Assembly: GCF_020621385.1 (NCBI RefSeq)
Contig: NZ_JAESVA010000009.1
Location: 113,354-177,353 of the forward strand
From: Acidisoma cellulosilyticum
GTDB taxonomy: Bacteria; Pseudomonadota; Alphaproteobacteria; Acetobacterales; Acetobacteraceae
Length of the DNA: 64,000 nucleotides
Direction: 5' to 3'
Below the pieces are notes generated by a model. That model did not search any database and had not been told where the DNA came from. It was given only the letters and a program-made list of their open reading frames with translations. Numbering within the stretch: position 1 is the stretch's first letter; every line of letters starts with the position of its first letter. Below are positions 9,099-19,317 of the stretch, one piece after another. The position numbers were made by a program, and so were the translations under genes.

Positions 9099-9682
9099 GC
9101 GCCATTCCTCTCCCCCGCGACGATGACGATCACGCCGGCCGCGCCAAACCCAAGAAGGCGCCGACGGCTTTTCGCACGATCAGCGAAGTAGCGGACGATC
9201 TTCATATACCGCAGCATGTTCTGCGCTTCTGGGAAACCAAGTTCAGCCAGGTCAAGCCGCTGAAACGGGGTGGCGGTCGCCGCTATTACCGGCCCGACGA
9301 TGTCACGCTGCTGCGGCGGATCGCGCATCTGCTCTATACCCAGGGCTATACGATCAAGGGCGTGCAGCGCCTGCTGCGCGAGGGCGGCGGCCGCCTGGCC
9401 GATGATATTCCACCACCGCTGCTCGACGATCAGGACAGCGAGGGCGAGACCGACAGCGAAGCGCTGCTGTCCGACCATTCGCCTGAGGAGCCGGTGGCTG
9501 AAGCGACGGTGACGGTCAATCTTCCGCTACGCTTCATCCCGCGGTCCAGCCAGGGGACGTCCGCCATCGCGACGCTACCCTCCGCTCTCTCGGCCAAGGA
9601 CGACGAGATCCTGCGCCTGCGCGGCGCCCTGACCGAGATGCTCGGCCAGCTTGAGGGATTGCGCGCGCTTCTCATGCGCTGA
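9095..9682 (+). CDS. MerR family transcriptional regulator
   Basis: Winged helix-turn-helix regulator. HTH at about residues 26-95 ([25 protein letters not shown], then [11 protein letters not shown] and [13 protein letters not shown]). The rest (~100-195) is low-complexity acidic followed by a predicted coiled region ([25 protein letters not shown]), with no metal-binding cysteines, so it is not a metal sensor of the MerR/CueR kind. Conserved partner of ihfA; target unknown. Confidence 0.9.
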   Translation: MSAIPLPRDDDDHAGRAKPKKAPTAFRTISEVADDLHIPQHVLRFWETKFSQVKPLKRGGGRRYYRPDDVTLLRRIAHLLYTQGYTIKGVQRLLREGGGRLADDIPPPLLDDQDSEGETDSEALLSDHSPEEPVAEATVTVNLPLRFIPRSSQGTSAIATLPSALSAKDDEILRLRGALTEMLGQLEGLRALLMR

Positions 9683-9805
9683 AGCGCCGGCATGCCTGCC
9701 GCTTTGGGCAGCCAGCGGCTTTAAAATCAAACTGTAACAAAACCTTTCATCGCCTGTTTGCGTTCGAGCCGTTAAGTCGGTTCCGAAACGGTACAGGGTC
9801 AGGAT

Positions 9806-11437
9806 ATGTCGGATATAGCAGCGTCTCGTCAGGGTCTGGGTAGCCCCGGCTCCGGCGATCGGCACTCCGGCGGTCCGCGCCATTGGGCGACGGTGCCGGT
9901 ATTCGCGCTTCTGCTCGTTTGCGGCCTGGGTTACGCGGTCTATGGCCTGGTCGCGGATATGCAGGATGCCGGCAGTTCGCCCCTGGCCATCGGCGCTTTC
10001 CTGCTGCTGGGCATCGCGCTGCTCATCGCGCTCGGTTTCGAATTCGTAAACGGTTTCCACGATACCGCGAATGCGGTCGCGACCGTCATCTATACCAATA
10101 GTCTGCCGCCGACGATTGCCGTCGTCTGGTCCGGCTTCTTCAATTTCCTCGGCGTGCTGACCTCGTCCGGTGCGGTCGCCTATGCCATCATCGCTCTGCT
10201 GCCGAACGACCTTGTGCTCAATGTCGGCAGCGGTGCGGGTTTCGCGATGATCTTCGCGCTGCTGCTTTCGGCCATCGGCTGGAACCTGCTGACCTGGTGG
10301 TTCGGCATCCCGAATTCTTCCTCCCATGCGCTGATCGGCTCGGTCATCGGTGTCGGCCTGGCTAATCAGCTGATGGCGCCGGCCGGTCACCCGACCGCCG
10401 GCGTGCAATGGGGGGCGGCGATCGGCGTGCTCAAGGGCCTGCTGTTCAGCCCCGTCGCGGGCTTCGTGCTGGCGGCGCTGCTGCTGCTGATCATGAAAGC
10501 GGTGATCCGTTCCAAGAAACTGTATGAGGCGCCGGAAGGCCGCAATCCGCCGCCGCTGTGGATCCGCGCCATTCTGGTGCTGACCTGCACCAGCGTCTCC
10601 TTCGCCCATGGCGGGAATGACGGCCAGAAGGGCATGGGCCTGATCATGCTGATCCTGATCGGCGTGGCGCCGACGGCCTTCGCCCTCAATCGTACCGTGC
10701 CGGAAAGCCATACGCCGACCTTCGTCGCGGCCAGCAAGAATGCCGCCGCGGTCTTCGATGCCCATGCCGCCCAGGACGCGACGAAAGTGGAGGCCGCCGA
10801 GGCGCGTCAGCGGGTGGATGACGCCCTGAACAAGAAGACGATTTCGAGCCCCGAAGCCTTCGCGGCGCTGAGCACCCTGGCGCATACGATTGCGGACGAG
10901 GTCCATAGCTACGGCGCCTTCTCCCGCGTGCCGGCAGCGGAATCGGCCAATATCCGCAACGACATGTATCTGACCGACGCTGCCGTGACGGCGCTTGCCA
11001 AGAATCCCGGCTCGCTGTCGGCGGATGAGACCAAGACGCTGAAAGCCTATAAGGCGGAGCTGGAACAAGGCACGCGCTTCATCCCGACCTGGGTGAAGGT
11101 CTCTGTCGCCATTGCCCTCGGCCTTGGCACCATGGTCGGCTGGAAGCGCATCGTGACGACGGTGGGTGAGCGTATCGGCAAGACGCATTTGAGCTACGCC
11201 CAGGGTGCGGCGTCCGAGATCGTCGCTGCCGCCACCATCTCGATGGCGGAGGTTTGGGGCCTGCCGGTTTCGACCACGCATATTCTGTCGAGCGGTGTTG
11301 CCGGCACCATGGTGGCCCAAGGGTCTGGCCTGCAACGCAGCACGATCGTCAAACTGGCTTCGGCCTGGATTCTTACGCTTCCGGTCGCGATTGCGCTGTC
11401 GGGTCTGCTGTTCTTCGTGTTCCGCGAGATTTTCTGA
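9806..11437 (+). CDS. PiT family inorganic phosphate permease
   Basis: Low-affinity phosphate (or metal-phosphate) symporter in the inner membrane. The two PiT repeats are visible: EFVNGFHDTANAVATVIYTNSL near residue 75 and FAHGGNDGQKGMGLIMLIL near 265, plus the PNSSSHALIGS and PVSTTHILSS half-repeats. Between the halves is a charged, soluble Ala/Lys/Glu-rich segment of about 150 residues, as in PitA-like proteins. 543 aa, about ten membrane helices. Single gene with its own terminator. Confidence 0.93.
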   Translation: MSDIAASRQGLGSPGSGDRHSGGPRHWATVPVFALLLVCGLGYAVYGLVADMQDAGSSPLAIGAFLLLGIALLIALGFEFVNGFHDTANAVATVIYTNSLPPTIAVVWSGFFNFLGVLTSSGAVAYAIIALLPNDLVLNVGSGAGFAMIFALLLSAIGWNLLTWWFGIPNSSSHALIGSVIGVGLANQLMAPAGHPTAGVQWGAAIGVLKGLLFSPVAGFVLAALLLLIMKAVIRSKKLYEAPEGRNPPPLWIRAILVLTCTSVSFAHGGNDGQKGMGLIMLILIGVAPTAFALNRTVPESHTPTFVAASKNAAAVFDAHAAQDATKVEAAEARQRVDDALNKKTISSPEAFAALSTLAHTIADEVHSYGAFSRVPAAESANIRNDMYLTDAAVTALAKNPGSLSADETKTLKAYKAELEQGTRFIPTWVKVSVAIALGLGTMVGWKRIVTTVGERIGKTHLSYAQGAASEIVAAATISMAEVWGLPVSTTHILSSGVAGTMVAQGSGLQRSTIVKLASAWILTLPVAIALSGLLFFVFREIF

Positions 11438-11452
11438 GGCTTGGCTTCAGAC

Positions 11453-11491
11453 AAAAAAGGCCGCCGGGGTTTTGCCTCGGCGGCCTTTTTT
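11453..11491. terminator. Bidirectional terminator after the PiT gene
   Basis: A-tract, GC stem starting GGCCGCCG (11459), TTTTG loop, CGGCGGCC, then six T. The A tract on one side and T tract on the other let it serve both the PiT gene (+) and the convergent kinase gene (-). Confidence 0.9.
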
Positions 11492-11503
11492 ATGGCGTGG
11501 CGG

Positions 11504-12421
11504 TCAGCCTGCGGCCAGCAGCGCATCGACCTCGGCGCGCATCGGCATGCCCGCGCCCGCGCCGGCACGGGTCACCTTCAGCCCGGCGACCGCGCAGGCG
11601 AAGTGCAGGGCTTCAGCCATCGGAAGCCCTTCGGAGAGCGCGACGGCGATAGCGGCATTGAAGCTGTCCCCCGCACCGGTCGTATCGACCAGCGCGCCCG
11701 CGCGGACCGCCGGCACCAGGATCGTCTCGCCCTTCTGGCGCAGCAGCGCGCCTTTTTCGCCCAGCGTGATGATGACCGCGCCGGCACCACGCGCGATCAG
11801 CGCATCGGCCGCCGCTTCAGCCTCGGCCGTATTGGTGACGGGCAGGCCCGACAGCATCGCGGCCTCGGTCTCATTCGGCGTCAGGATATCGACGAGCGAC
11901 AGCAAATCCGCTGAGAGCGCGGCCGCCGGCGCGGGATTGAGGATGGTTTTCACCCCCTTCGCGCGGGCCAGACGCAGCGCATGGACGACGAGCGGCAGCG
12001 GCGTCTCAAGCTGGGTCAGAAAGACGGCCGCGCTGCCGATGACGTCCGCCGCCGCGTCGATCTCATCCGTGGTCAGCGCGGCGGCCGCGCCCGGCACGAC
12101 GATGATGGCATTCTCGGCCGCCTTGTCGTCGATGATGATGGCAGCCGCCCCGGTCGGCAGATCGGTGCTTTCGTGCAGAAAGCGCGTGCCGACGCCCTCG
12201 TTGGCATAGATGCCGCGTGCCATGGCGCCGAAATTATCCTGCCCGATCTTGGCCAGAAATTCCACGGTCCCGCCCAGCCGCGCGGTCGCGATCGCCTGGT
12301 TGGAGCCTTTGCCGCCAGGCCCGATGCCGAAGCCGCTGCCGATGACGGTTTCCGTCCAGGCCGGCAGCTTCGGCGTATGGAAGATGAGGTCTGCGGCAAA
12401 AATGCCCATGACGACGATCAT
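11504..12421 (-). CDS. PfkB family carbohydrate kinase, ribokinase-like
   Basis: Phosphorylates a sugar, most likely ribose, at the expense of ATP. The ribokinase signatures are present: GGKGSNQA at residues 36-43 and DTTGAGDSFNAA with the catalytic Asp252. Length 305 matches RbsK. It is the third gene of a run glnE-bcp-kinase on the minus strand, with no ribose transporter or RbsR nearby, so substrate assignment stays open. Start ATG at 12421; ATG at 12409 is an alternative. Confidence 0.85.
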   Translation of the reverse strand: MIVVMGIFAADLIFHTPKLPAWTETVIGSGFGIGPGGKGSNQAIATARLGGTVEFLAKIGQDNFGAMARGIYANEGVGTRFLHESTDLPTGAAAIIIDDKAAENAIIVVPGAAAALTTDEIDAAADVIGSAAVFLTQLETPLPLVVHALRLARAKGVKTILNPAPAAALSADLLSLVDILTPNETEAAMLSGLPVTNTAEAEAAADALIARGAGAVIITLGEKGALLRQKGETILVPAVRAGALVDTTGAGDSFNAAIAVALSEGLPMAEALHFACAVAGLKVTRAGAGAGMPMRAEVDALLAAG

Positions 12422-12450
12422 TGTTTTTTCTTTCAGCCGATGGGCCTTGC

Positions 12451-12918
12451 TTAGCCGAGGGCTTTGGCCGCCTTCAGAACCTCGGCGGCATGGCCGGTGA
12501 CCGAGACCTTATGCCAGATCCTGGCGATTTTGCCGTCCGGCCCGATCAGAAACGTTGCGCGTTCGATGCCCATATATTTGCGGCCATACATGGATTTCTC
12601 GACCCAGGTGCCATAGGCCTCGGTCACGGCCCCTTCGGCGTCAGACGCGAGCGGGAAGGTGAGGCTGTATTTCTCGGCGAATTTCTCCAGCGCCTTCATC
12701 GGGTCGCGAGAGACGCCGATGACGTCGAGGCCGAGATGGCCGAGCTGCGGCAGCGCTTCCTGAAAGGCACAAGCTTCCTTGGTGCAGCCCGTGGTGTCGG
12801 CCTTGGGATAGAAATAGAGCAGGAAGGGTTTGCCTGCGTAATCCGCCAGGGCGACCGTGCGGCCGGCTGTCGCGGGCATGGTGAAGTCAGGGGCGGCATC
12901 GCCTTCGTTCAAGCTCAT
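12451..12918 (-). CDS. bcp: Thioredoxin-dependent thiol peroxidase (Bcp/PrxQ)
   Basis: Reduces hydrogen peroxide and organic hydroperoxides. 155 aa with the PrxQ active site: peroxidatic Cys45 and resolving Cys50 in TGCTKEACAFQ, preceded by LYFYPKADT. The 10-bp gap to the upstream glnE and 29 bp to the downstream kinase suggest one transcript. Confidence 0.96.
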   Translation of the reverse strand: MSLNEGDAAPDFTMPATAGRTVALADYAGKPFLLYFYPKADTTGCTKEACAFQEALPQLGHLGLDVIGVSRDPMKALEKFAEKYSLTFPLASDAEGAVTEAYGTWVEKSMYGRKYMGIERATFLIGPDGKIARIWHKVSVTGHAAEVLKAAKALG

Positions 12919-12928
12919 GGTTTCTTCC

Positions 12929-15841
12929 TCAGGATTTTGGCGTGGTGTCGGGCAGGGCCGGATCGCCGATATGCCGGATGAAAGCGGCGCGGACCAGAGC
13001 GGCGGTCTTTTCCATACGCGAGCGGAGTTCCGGCATGGTCGCGTCGCGCGTGGCCGCCAGCAGAATGCGGCCAGAGGCTTCGGGCAGTTCCGGCGCTGCC
13101 GTCAGCCCGACCGTCAGGCGCAGCATGCTTTGAATGGTGCGCCAGAGATGGTCAGCCGCGATGATGGCCCGGCCCTCCGCTTGGGGGATCAGCCCGGCCG
13201 CCACCAGATTGCCAAGGGCGACGCGCGTCACCGTGCTGCGCAATTCCGGGTGCTGGGCGCCATGGGTGAGTTGCAGCACCTGGGCGATGAATTCCACCTC
13301 CATCGCGCCGCCGGGGATGAGCTTGACGTCCCAGGGGCCGGCAGGCGGCAGATCCCTCAGCATGCGTCGCCGCATGTCGAGCGCATCGCGGCGGAGCACC
13401 TCGGGCGCCCGGCGCGGACGCAGCGCCTCTCGCAATGCGTCTTCGACGACAGGCAGGAAAGCGGGCGCGCCCGTAACCGCGCGGGCGCGGGTCAGCGCCA
13501 TCTGCTCCCAGGTCCAGGCCTGCTCGGCGTGATACTTGCGGAAGGCAGCAAGGCTGACCGCGACCGGTCCCTGATTGCCGGAGGGCCGAAGCCGCATATC
13601 GACCTTATAGAGCGGCCCTTCGACGCCTTGCGCGGTCAATGCACCGGTCAAGGCTGTGACGAGCCGTGCGACCCATTGGCTGGAGGCGAGCGGTCTGGGT
13701 CCGTCACTCACCTCCACATCGTCCTTCCGGTCATAGATGAACATGAGATCGAGGTCTGAGCCCGGCATCATTTCCTGACTGCCGCCCTTGCCCAGCAGCA
13801 GCACGGCCCAGGTGGCGCCGCGCAGCGCGCCGTAACGCAGGATCTGCTGGGTGACGACGGCATCCAGGATGGTCGCAAGTGCTGCATCGGCGAGTGCGGT
13901 GCGCGCGATGCCGGCGGCATCGACATCCATGCGGCCTTCCAGCGTCGCGACGCCGATGCGGAAATGCTCCTCGCTCACGAAATGCCGGGTCAGGCCGATG
14001 CGATCCTCGAAGGTTGAGGCATCGACCAGCTGAGCGCGCAGCGCACGAGACGGGTCCGACCGCGCTTCTTCCGATCCCAGCAGGCCTTCCAGCGAACCGG
14101 GATGATTGACGAGGTGATCGGCGAGGCCGGGTGCGGCGCCGAGCAGCACGGCGATGCGATCGATCAGCGCGGGGTTGCGGCTGAACAGCGAGAACAGCTG
14201 CACGCCCGCCGGCAGGCCGGAGACGAAATGATCGAAGCGGGCGAAGGTCTGGTCCGGCTGCGGCTGCGCCGCAATGGCGCGCAGGATCGGGGGCAGCAGA
14301 GGCTCCAGCAAGCTGCGCGCGCGTTCCGACCGCAGGGCGCGGGGCCGGCCGGACAGCCAGCGGCGGATGGTCTCCACAATGCGCGGCGTATCGGCGAAGC
14401 CGAGTTCGGTAAGGCGCGCGATGGTCTGCTCGGGTGCTTTGGAACCGGCATGGCCGACCGTGAGGCTTTCCGCGTCCTCCGCCATCTCGAAGAAGGAATC
14501 ATACAAGGCCTGCACGGCCGATAGATGGGTCAGCACCCCATCCGCGAAGGCCTGTGCGGACGGAAAGCCCATGAAGGTCGCGAGCGTCGCCATGCCCTCG
14601 GCCGTGTCGGGCAGGCTATGGGTCTGGCGGTCGGCGATCATCTGCAGCCGATGCTCGATCTGACGCAGGAAACGATAGGCGCGGGTCAGCACGCCAGCGG
14701 TGTCGCTCGACACATGACGCAGCCGGGTCAGAAGCCGCAGGGCGGGCAGGGTTGCGCCCACGCGCAGCATCGGCTCCCGACCGCCCCAGACCAGCTGCTG
14801 AGATTGCGCGAGGAATTCGATCTCCCGAATGCCGCCACGACCGATTTTAAGATTGTGGGAGAGCAGGCGCTGGACATTGACCTGCCCTTCCGGGATGGGG
14901 CCGCCACGATGCGCATCCATCAGCCGTTTCATGGCGTGAATATCGGCGATGGCCGCGAAATCGAGATGGCGGCGCCAGATGAAAGGCCGCAGATGGTCGA
15001 GGAAAGCCAGGCCAAGCGCGATATCGCCCGCGACCGGCCGCGCTTTGATGAAGGCGGCACGCTCCCAGTTGCGGCCCATGGTCTCGTAATAGGCGAGGGC
15101 GGTCGGCACCGAGATCGCCAGCGGCATGGCCGAAGGATCGGGTCTCAGACGCAGATCGACGCGAAAGACATAGCCGCCGCCATCGCGCGCTTCCATCAGC
15201 TTCACCAGATCCCTGGCTAGGCGCGTGTAACTCTCGCCTATAGTCTCTTGCGGAGAGGCAATGGCTGCCGGATCGTAGAAGACGATGAGGTCGATATCGC
15301 TCGAATAATTCAACTCCCGGCCGCCCAGCTTGCCGAGAGCCAGAACGGTCAGGCCGGACCCTGTGACCGGATCGCCGCTCGGGTCGGGCAGGCGGATGCG
15401 CCGCTTCGCATGATTGTGCAGCAGCAGATGGCGGACCGCGAGCTGCAAGGTCTCCTCGGCCAGGCGCGACAGCGCGCCGGTGACGCGAGAGAGCGGCAGC
15501 ACGCCCCCGATATCGCCGAGCGCCACCGCGAGCGCCACTTGGCGCTTCGCGTCCCGCATCGCGGCGCCGAGTGCCGCGGTCGTGATATCGGGCCGGACTT
15601 TTCCCAGGCGCGCAAAGGCCAGCGCGATGGCGGCTTCCGGTCCCTCGGTCCAGACAGCGAGCAGCGTTGCGCTCTCCCGCAGGCTGAGACCGGCCAGGTA
15701 TTCGCTATTGCCACCGATTGCCCGCAGCATAGCGAGCGGTACGGCCTCCATGCCGGCCAGGGCCTGGAAGCGTTCGACGAAACGATCGGCCGAGGCCAAG
15801 TCGGCCGGCTCCGGCCAATGGAAGGGCGTTTCAGTGGTCAT
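12929..15841 (-). CDS. glnE: Glutamine synthetase adenylyltransferase/adenylyl-removing enzyme
   Basis: Controls glutamine synthetase by adenylylation and deadenylylation in response to PII and glutamine. Two nucleotidyltransferase halves are visible: N-terminal removase with LNYSSDIDLIVFYD and VFRVDLRLRPDP, C-terminal transferase with MPGSDLDLMFIYD and YKVDMRLRPSGNQGP. I chose the ATG at 15841 (970 aa, MTTETPFHW); an upstream in-frame start at 15889 would overlap the divergent gene and adds a non-conserved leader. Divergent from the YhdP-like gene with only 17 bp between starts. Confidence 0.95.
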   Translation of the reverse strand: MTTETPFHWPEPADLASADRFVERFQALAGMEAVPLAMLRAIGGNSEYLAGLSLRESATLLAVWTEGPEAAIALAFARLGKVRPDITTAALGAAMRDAKRQVALAVALGDIGGVLPLSRVTGALSRLAEETLQLAVRHLLLHNHAKRRIRLPDPSGDPVTGSGLTVLALGKLGGRELNYSSDIDLIVFYDPAAIASPQETIGESYTRLARDLVKLMEARDGGGYVFRVDLRLRPDPSAMPLAISVPTALAYYETMGRNWERAAFIKARPVAGDIALGLAFLDHLRPFIWRRHLDFAAIADIHAMKRLMDAHRGGPIPEGQVNVQRLLSHNLKIGRGGIREIEFLAQSQQLVWGGREPMLRVGATLPALRLLTRLRHVSSDTAGVLTRAYRFLRQIEHRLQMIADRQTHSLPDTAEGMATLATFMGFPSAQAFADGVLTHLSAVQALYDSFFEMAEDAESLTVGHAGSKAPEQTIARLTELGFADTPRIVETIRRWLSGRPRALRSERARSLLEPLLPPILRAIAAQPQPDQTFARFDHFVSGLPAGVQLFSLFSRNPALIDRIAVLLGAAPGLADHLVNHPGSLEGLLGSEEARSDPSRALRAQLVDASTFEDRIGLTRHFVSEEHFRIGVATLEGRMDVDAAGIARTALADAALATILDAVVTQQILRYGALRGATWAVLLLGKGGSQEMMPGSDLDLMFIYDRKDDVEVSDGPRPLASSQWVARLVTALTGALTAQGVEGPLYKVDMRLRPSGNQGPVAVSLAAFRKYHAEQAWTWEQMALTRARAVTGAPAFLPVVEDALREALRPRRAPEVLRRDALDMRRRMLRDLPPAGPWDVKLIPGGAMEVEFIAQVLQLTHGAQHPELRSTVTRVALGNLVAAGLIPQAEGRAIIAADHLWRTIQSMLRLTVGLTAAPELPEASGRILLAATRDATMPELRSRMEKTAALVRAAFIRHIGDPALPDTTPKS

Positions 15842-15858
15842 GGCGGCGGAGGCTGGAC

Positions 15859-18800
15859 ATGACCGCGCCTGACGGTCAAGACCCGGCATCCGGCGGCGCG
15901 CGGAAGCCTTGGTTCCACCCTCGCCGCTGGTGGTGGAAATACCCGCTCGATGCCCTGATCATTCTTGTCGAATGGGGCTTCCTGGCCGTCGCCATCGCAA
16001 GCGCGATCTTCGCCTGGCGATTGGCCCAGGGACCGGTCGATCTGTCCTGGGCGCTGCCGCGCCTGACGCGCATCGTGGCGGTGGCGGCGCCGACGATCGA
16101 TGCTGAGGTCGGGCATCTGGCGCTTGCCTGGAATGGTTTCAAACAAGGGCCGGACCAGCCTTTGCGGGTGACGAGCGACGATATCAACGTCGTCGATAAC
16201 GCGCATGATCGCAGCCTTGGCCTGGATCATCTCGGCGTCGATCTATCGATGGGCTGGGCGGCCCATGGTGTCTTCGCGCCGCGTGTCGTGACGCTCGACG
16301 GGCTTCAGCTGACCATGCGGCGGGCGCCGCCCGCGCAGCAGATCGCTGAGAATACGGCGGAACAGGCGCGCGCAACCGATCTGCGGCAGACGCTGCGCGA
16401 CATCATCGCCGTGCTGCGCCAGCCGCCGCAAAGCGACAAGCATCTGCTGCCGGTGAAGGACGCGCAGCTGTCGGAACTGCGCCGCGTCACGCTCACCCAC
16501 GGCAGTGTCACGCTGCAGCCTGCGTCGGGCGCCGAAGGCCAGGCAGGGCTTGTGGGCCGCGCCCTGCAAATCGGCGAGATGAGCGCCACCATCGTGCGGG
16601 GCGATGCCGGTGGGCTGACGGGCCAGGTGGCCGCCGTGCTCGCCTCCCGCGCGGGACCCTTGCCGCCGCAGACGGCCGGCGCGCGGCCGAGCCTGCAGGT
16701 CAGTTTCACCGAAACCCCGCAGGGCGACGTGGCTGTTCAGACGGCGGCCGCGCTAGACAATCCGGCCGGGATGATGGCGGCGATCCAGCTACCGGGCGAT
16801 CTGCCGGTGCCGTCCTTTCCGCTGCAGGTCAAGACCGAGCTTGATGCTTCGGCTGCGGCCGTCGTCACCAGTTTTCGCGTCGCGGTCTCGGCCGGCGCCG
16901 GCGGTCTGCTCATCAATGGCGCGAGCATTCCGATCGCCTCGCTCGGCTTGCTGCTGACGGGGGACGAGAACAATCTCGCGATCGACCCCAGCTCCCATAT
17001 CGCGCTGGCAGCCGTCAGCGCCCAGCCACCGCCGACCATTGCGTTCAGCGGCCAGGGCAAGCGCACGGATCGGACCCTTGGGCTGACGATCGGTCTGGGG
17101 CTGGATCATCTCGCCTCCGACGATCTGCCATCCTATTGGCCGCCGGGCTTCGCCGATGGCGCGCGCAAATGGATCAAGGCCCAGGTCAAGGACGGCTCCG
17201 TCCATGACGGGCATTTTCAGTTCGTGGTGACGGGCAATCCCGACTTTTCCAATATCGGTCTGACCGGCGTTTCCGGCAGCCTGCCGGCGACCGGCCTGAC
17301 GGTCGCATGGTTGCCGCCCTTGCCGCCGATGACCAAGGTCAATGGCGCGATCACGTTGCAGGGCATGGACGCCATCAAAATCGGCGTCACCAATGCCGTG
17401 CAGGGCGATCAGGCGATCACCAATAGCGGCATCGTCATCACTGGCCTGTCGGCCAAGGATCAGATCGGCAGCATCACCGTCAATCTCAGTGGTCCGGTCG
17501 CTTCGGCGGTTGCGATCATCAGCCAGCCGCGGCTGCATCTGCTCAAGGCTTTGCCGGTGCCGCTGACCGTCACCGGGGGAAGCTTTCAGGGCAGTCTCAG
17601 CCTCAGCCTGCCTTTGGATGACAACGTCACCACCGGTCAGATCAAGATGCAAACGCATGACGTGATCCAGAACCTGATCTTGAGCGACCTGCTGCTGGGA
17701 CGAAACCTGACGAAGGGCAATCTCACCATCGACGCCACGATGAACGGGCTGACGATGAACGGCACCGCGGCGCTGGCCGGGATTCCGGCGACGGCTGTGC
17801 TCGTCACCGATTTCAACGCCGGCCCGCCGAGCAAGGTGATCGCCACGCTGAAGGTCAAGGCGCAGGCGGATGAGACGCAGCTGGCGGCGGCCGATATTCC
17901 GACCGGCGGCATCCTGAAAGGCGCCGCCGATCTCAACCTGACGCTGGCCGCCCAGAACGGCGGGCGGACGGATATCAACGCCACCATCACGCTTCCGGAA
18001 TCGCGGCTGAGCGTCGGCCAGATCGCCTGGGCAGGCGGCGCCGGCACCGCGACCGCGACCGCGCATGTGGCGCTGCAGGGCAGCCGCATCATTGCGCTGG
18101 ATGATCTCGCCCTCACCGGGCCGGGCCTGGCCCTGAAGGTGCGCAGCGGTTTCACCGGCAGCCGGCTGTCGACCGTCACGATCGATGCGCTGCAACTGGG
18201 CCGCACCGACCTGCACGGCAGTTTTGGTCTTCCGGCGGCGAAGACGGACCCCTATGTCATTGTGATCGCCGGCCCGGCCCTCGACCTGTCGGGTATCTTC
18301 GGTCCTGCGAAAAAGGCAGCGCCGAGCGTGAAGCCGGCCAATAGCGCTTTGTCGCAGATCTCCTCCCCGGACGAATTCAAACCGCATCCGCCCTGGCGGG
18401 CGACCGTCAATCTGGACCGCATCATCTTCGGCAAGACCGCTGACGGGACAACGCGCGAGCTGGACCGCGTGCGCGGCACGGTGGTGAATGACGGCGTGGT
18501 GGTACGCAGCGCCGACGTTTCCCTGACCGTCGCGCCTTCCGGGGCGGCGTCGCACCTCACCGTCGTGCCGCAGCCGAACCAGGCGCGGCAGGTGCGGCTG
18601 ACGAGCGGCGATTTTGGCGGCTTGCTGCGCGCGACCAATGCCTATGACGCGATTGCCGGCGGCGTGCTCGACATATCCGGAGCCTATGACGACAGCCGGC
18701 CGAACCACCCGCTGACCGGCAATGCGGAGATGGACAAATTCTCGCTCGGCGATGCGCCGACGGTCGCGAAGATGCTGCAGGCGATGACGCTGTATGGCGT

Positions 18801-19203
18801 CGTCGACCTCATGCACGGGCCGGGGCTGTTCTTCAGCAAGATGGTGGCGCCGTTCCACCTCGCTGACCGGCGGCTGGACCTGCATGAGGCGCGGGCCTAT
18901 AGCGCCTCGCTCGGCCTCACGGCCGATGGTTCGGTCGATCTGCCGCGCAACAATTTCGACATTCAGGGTACGATCGTGCCAGCCTATTTCTTCAATTCCC
19001 TGCTCGGCCACATACCGCTCATCGGCAAGCTGTTCAGTCCGGAGAAGGGTGGCGGGCTTTTCGCCGCGAAATTCCAGCTGGTCGGGCCGATCAACAACCC
19101 GGCGGTGCATGTGAATGCGCTATCGATGATCGCGCCGGGCTTTCTGCGCGATCTTTTCAATCACCGGCCGCAAGGCCAGACTTCGGCGCCGAGCCAGAAG
19201 TAA
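15859..19203 (+). CDS. YhdP/AsmA-like envelope protein (DUF3971 / AsmA C-terminal)
   Basis: Very large (1114 aa) single-pass inner-membrane protein with a periplasmic body. The transmembrane helix is at about residues 29-52 (LDALIILVEWGFLAVAIASA), after a Trp/Arg-rich cytoplasmic start. The rest is beta-rich, of the AsmA/YhdP kind, with the C-terminal hallmark GTIVPAYFFNSLLGHIPLIG followed by APGFLRDLF. YhdP-class proteins are thought to bridge inner and outer membranes for phospholipid transport; that role is inferred from the family. A good ribosome site (GGCGGAGG) precedes the ATG. Confidence 0.85.
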   Translation: MTAPDGQDPASGGARKPWFHPRRWWWKYPLDALIILVEWGFLAVAIASAIFAWRLAQGPVDLSWALPRLTRIVAVAAPTIDAEVGHLALAWNGFKQGPDQPLRVTSDDINVVDNAHDRSLGLDHLGVDLSMGWAAHGVFAPRVVTLDGLQLTMRRAPPAQQIAENTAEQARATDLRQTLRDIIAVLRQPPQSDKHLLPVKDAQLSELRRVTLTHGSVTLQPASGAEGQAGLVGRALQIGEMSATIVRGDAGGLTGQVAAVLASRAGPLPPQTAGARPSLQVSFTETPQGDVAVQTAAALDNPAGMMAAIQLPGDLPVPSFPLQVKTELDASAAAVVTSFRVAVSAGAGGLLINGASIPIASLGLLLTGDENNLAIDPSSHIALAAVSAQPPPTIAFSGQGKRTDRTLGLTIGLGLDHLASDDLPSYWPPGFADGARKWIKAQVKDGSVHDGHFQFVVTGNPDFSNIGLTGVSGSLPATGLTVAWLPPLPPMTKVNGAITLQGMDAIKIGVTNAVQGDQAITNSGIVITGLSAKDQIGSITVNLSGPVASAVAIISQPRLHLLKALPVPLTVTGGSFQGSLSLSLPLDDNVTTGQIKMQTHDVIQNLILSDLLLGRNLTKGNLTIDATMNGLTMNGTAALAGIPATAVLVTDFNAGPPSKVIATLKVKAQADETQLAAADIPTGGILKGAADLNLTLAAQNGGRTDINATITLPESRLSVGQIAWAGGAGTATATAHVALQGSRIIALDDLALTGPGLALKVRSGFTGSRLSTVTIDALQLGRTDLHGSFGLPAAKTDPYVIVIAGPALDLSGIFGPAKKAAPSVKPANSALSQISSPDEFKPHPPWRATVNLDRIIFGKTADGTTRELDRVRGTVVNDGVVVRSADVSLTVAPSGAASHLTVVPQPNQARQVRLTSGDFGGLLRATNAYDAIAGGVLDISGAYDDSRPNHPLTGNAEMDKFSLGDAPTVAKMLQAMTLYGVVDLMHGPGLFFSKMVAPFHLADRRLDLHEARAYSASLGLTADGSVDLPRNNFDIQGTIVPAYFFNSLLGHIPLIGKLFSPEKGGGLFAAKFQLVGPINNPAVHVNALSMIAPGFLRDLFNHRPQGQTSAPSQK

Positions 19204-19317
19204 AATCAGACGGCACGGCGGCGCTGTCCGCAGGCGCCCGCGGCGGTGCCGAGGCCAGTGCCGCAGGTCATCATGGAGGCGAGTTTGCAGACCGATAAAC
19301 AAGTGGGTTCCGGCCCG

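Noticed and set aside
11205..12209. Plus-strand frame through the end of the PiT gene and opposite the kinase
   Set aside because: It crosses a strong terminator and has Ser/Ala-rich shadow composition.
16789..19110. A 770-residue open frame on the minus strand opposite the YhdP-like gene
   Set aside because: Arg/Gln/His-rich shadow translation caused by high GC; the plus-strand gene has membrane helix, family C-terminus and ribosome site.
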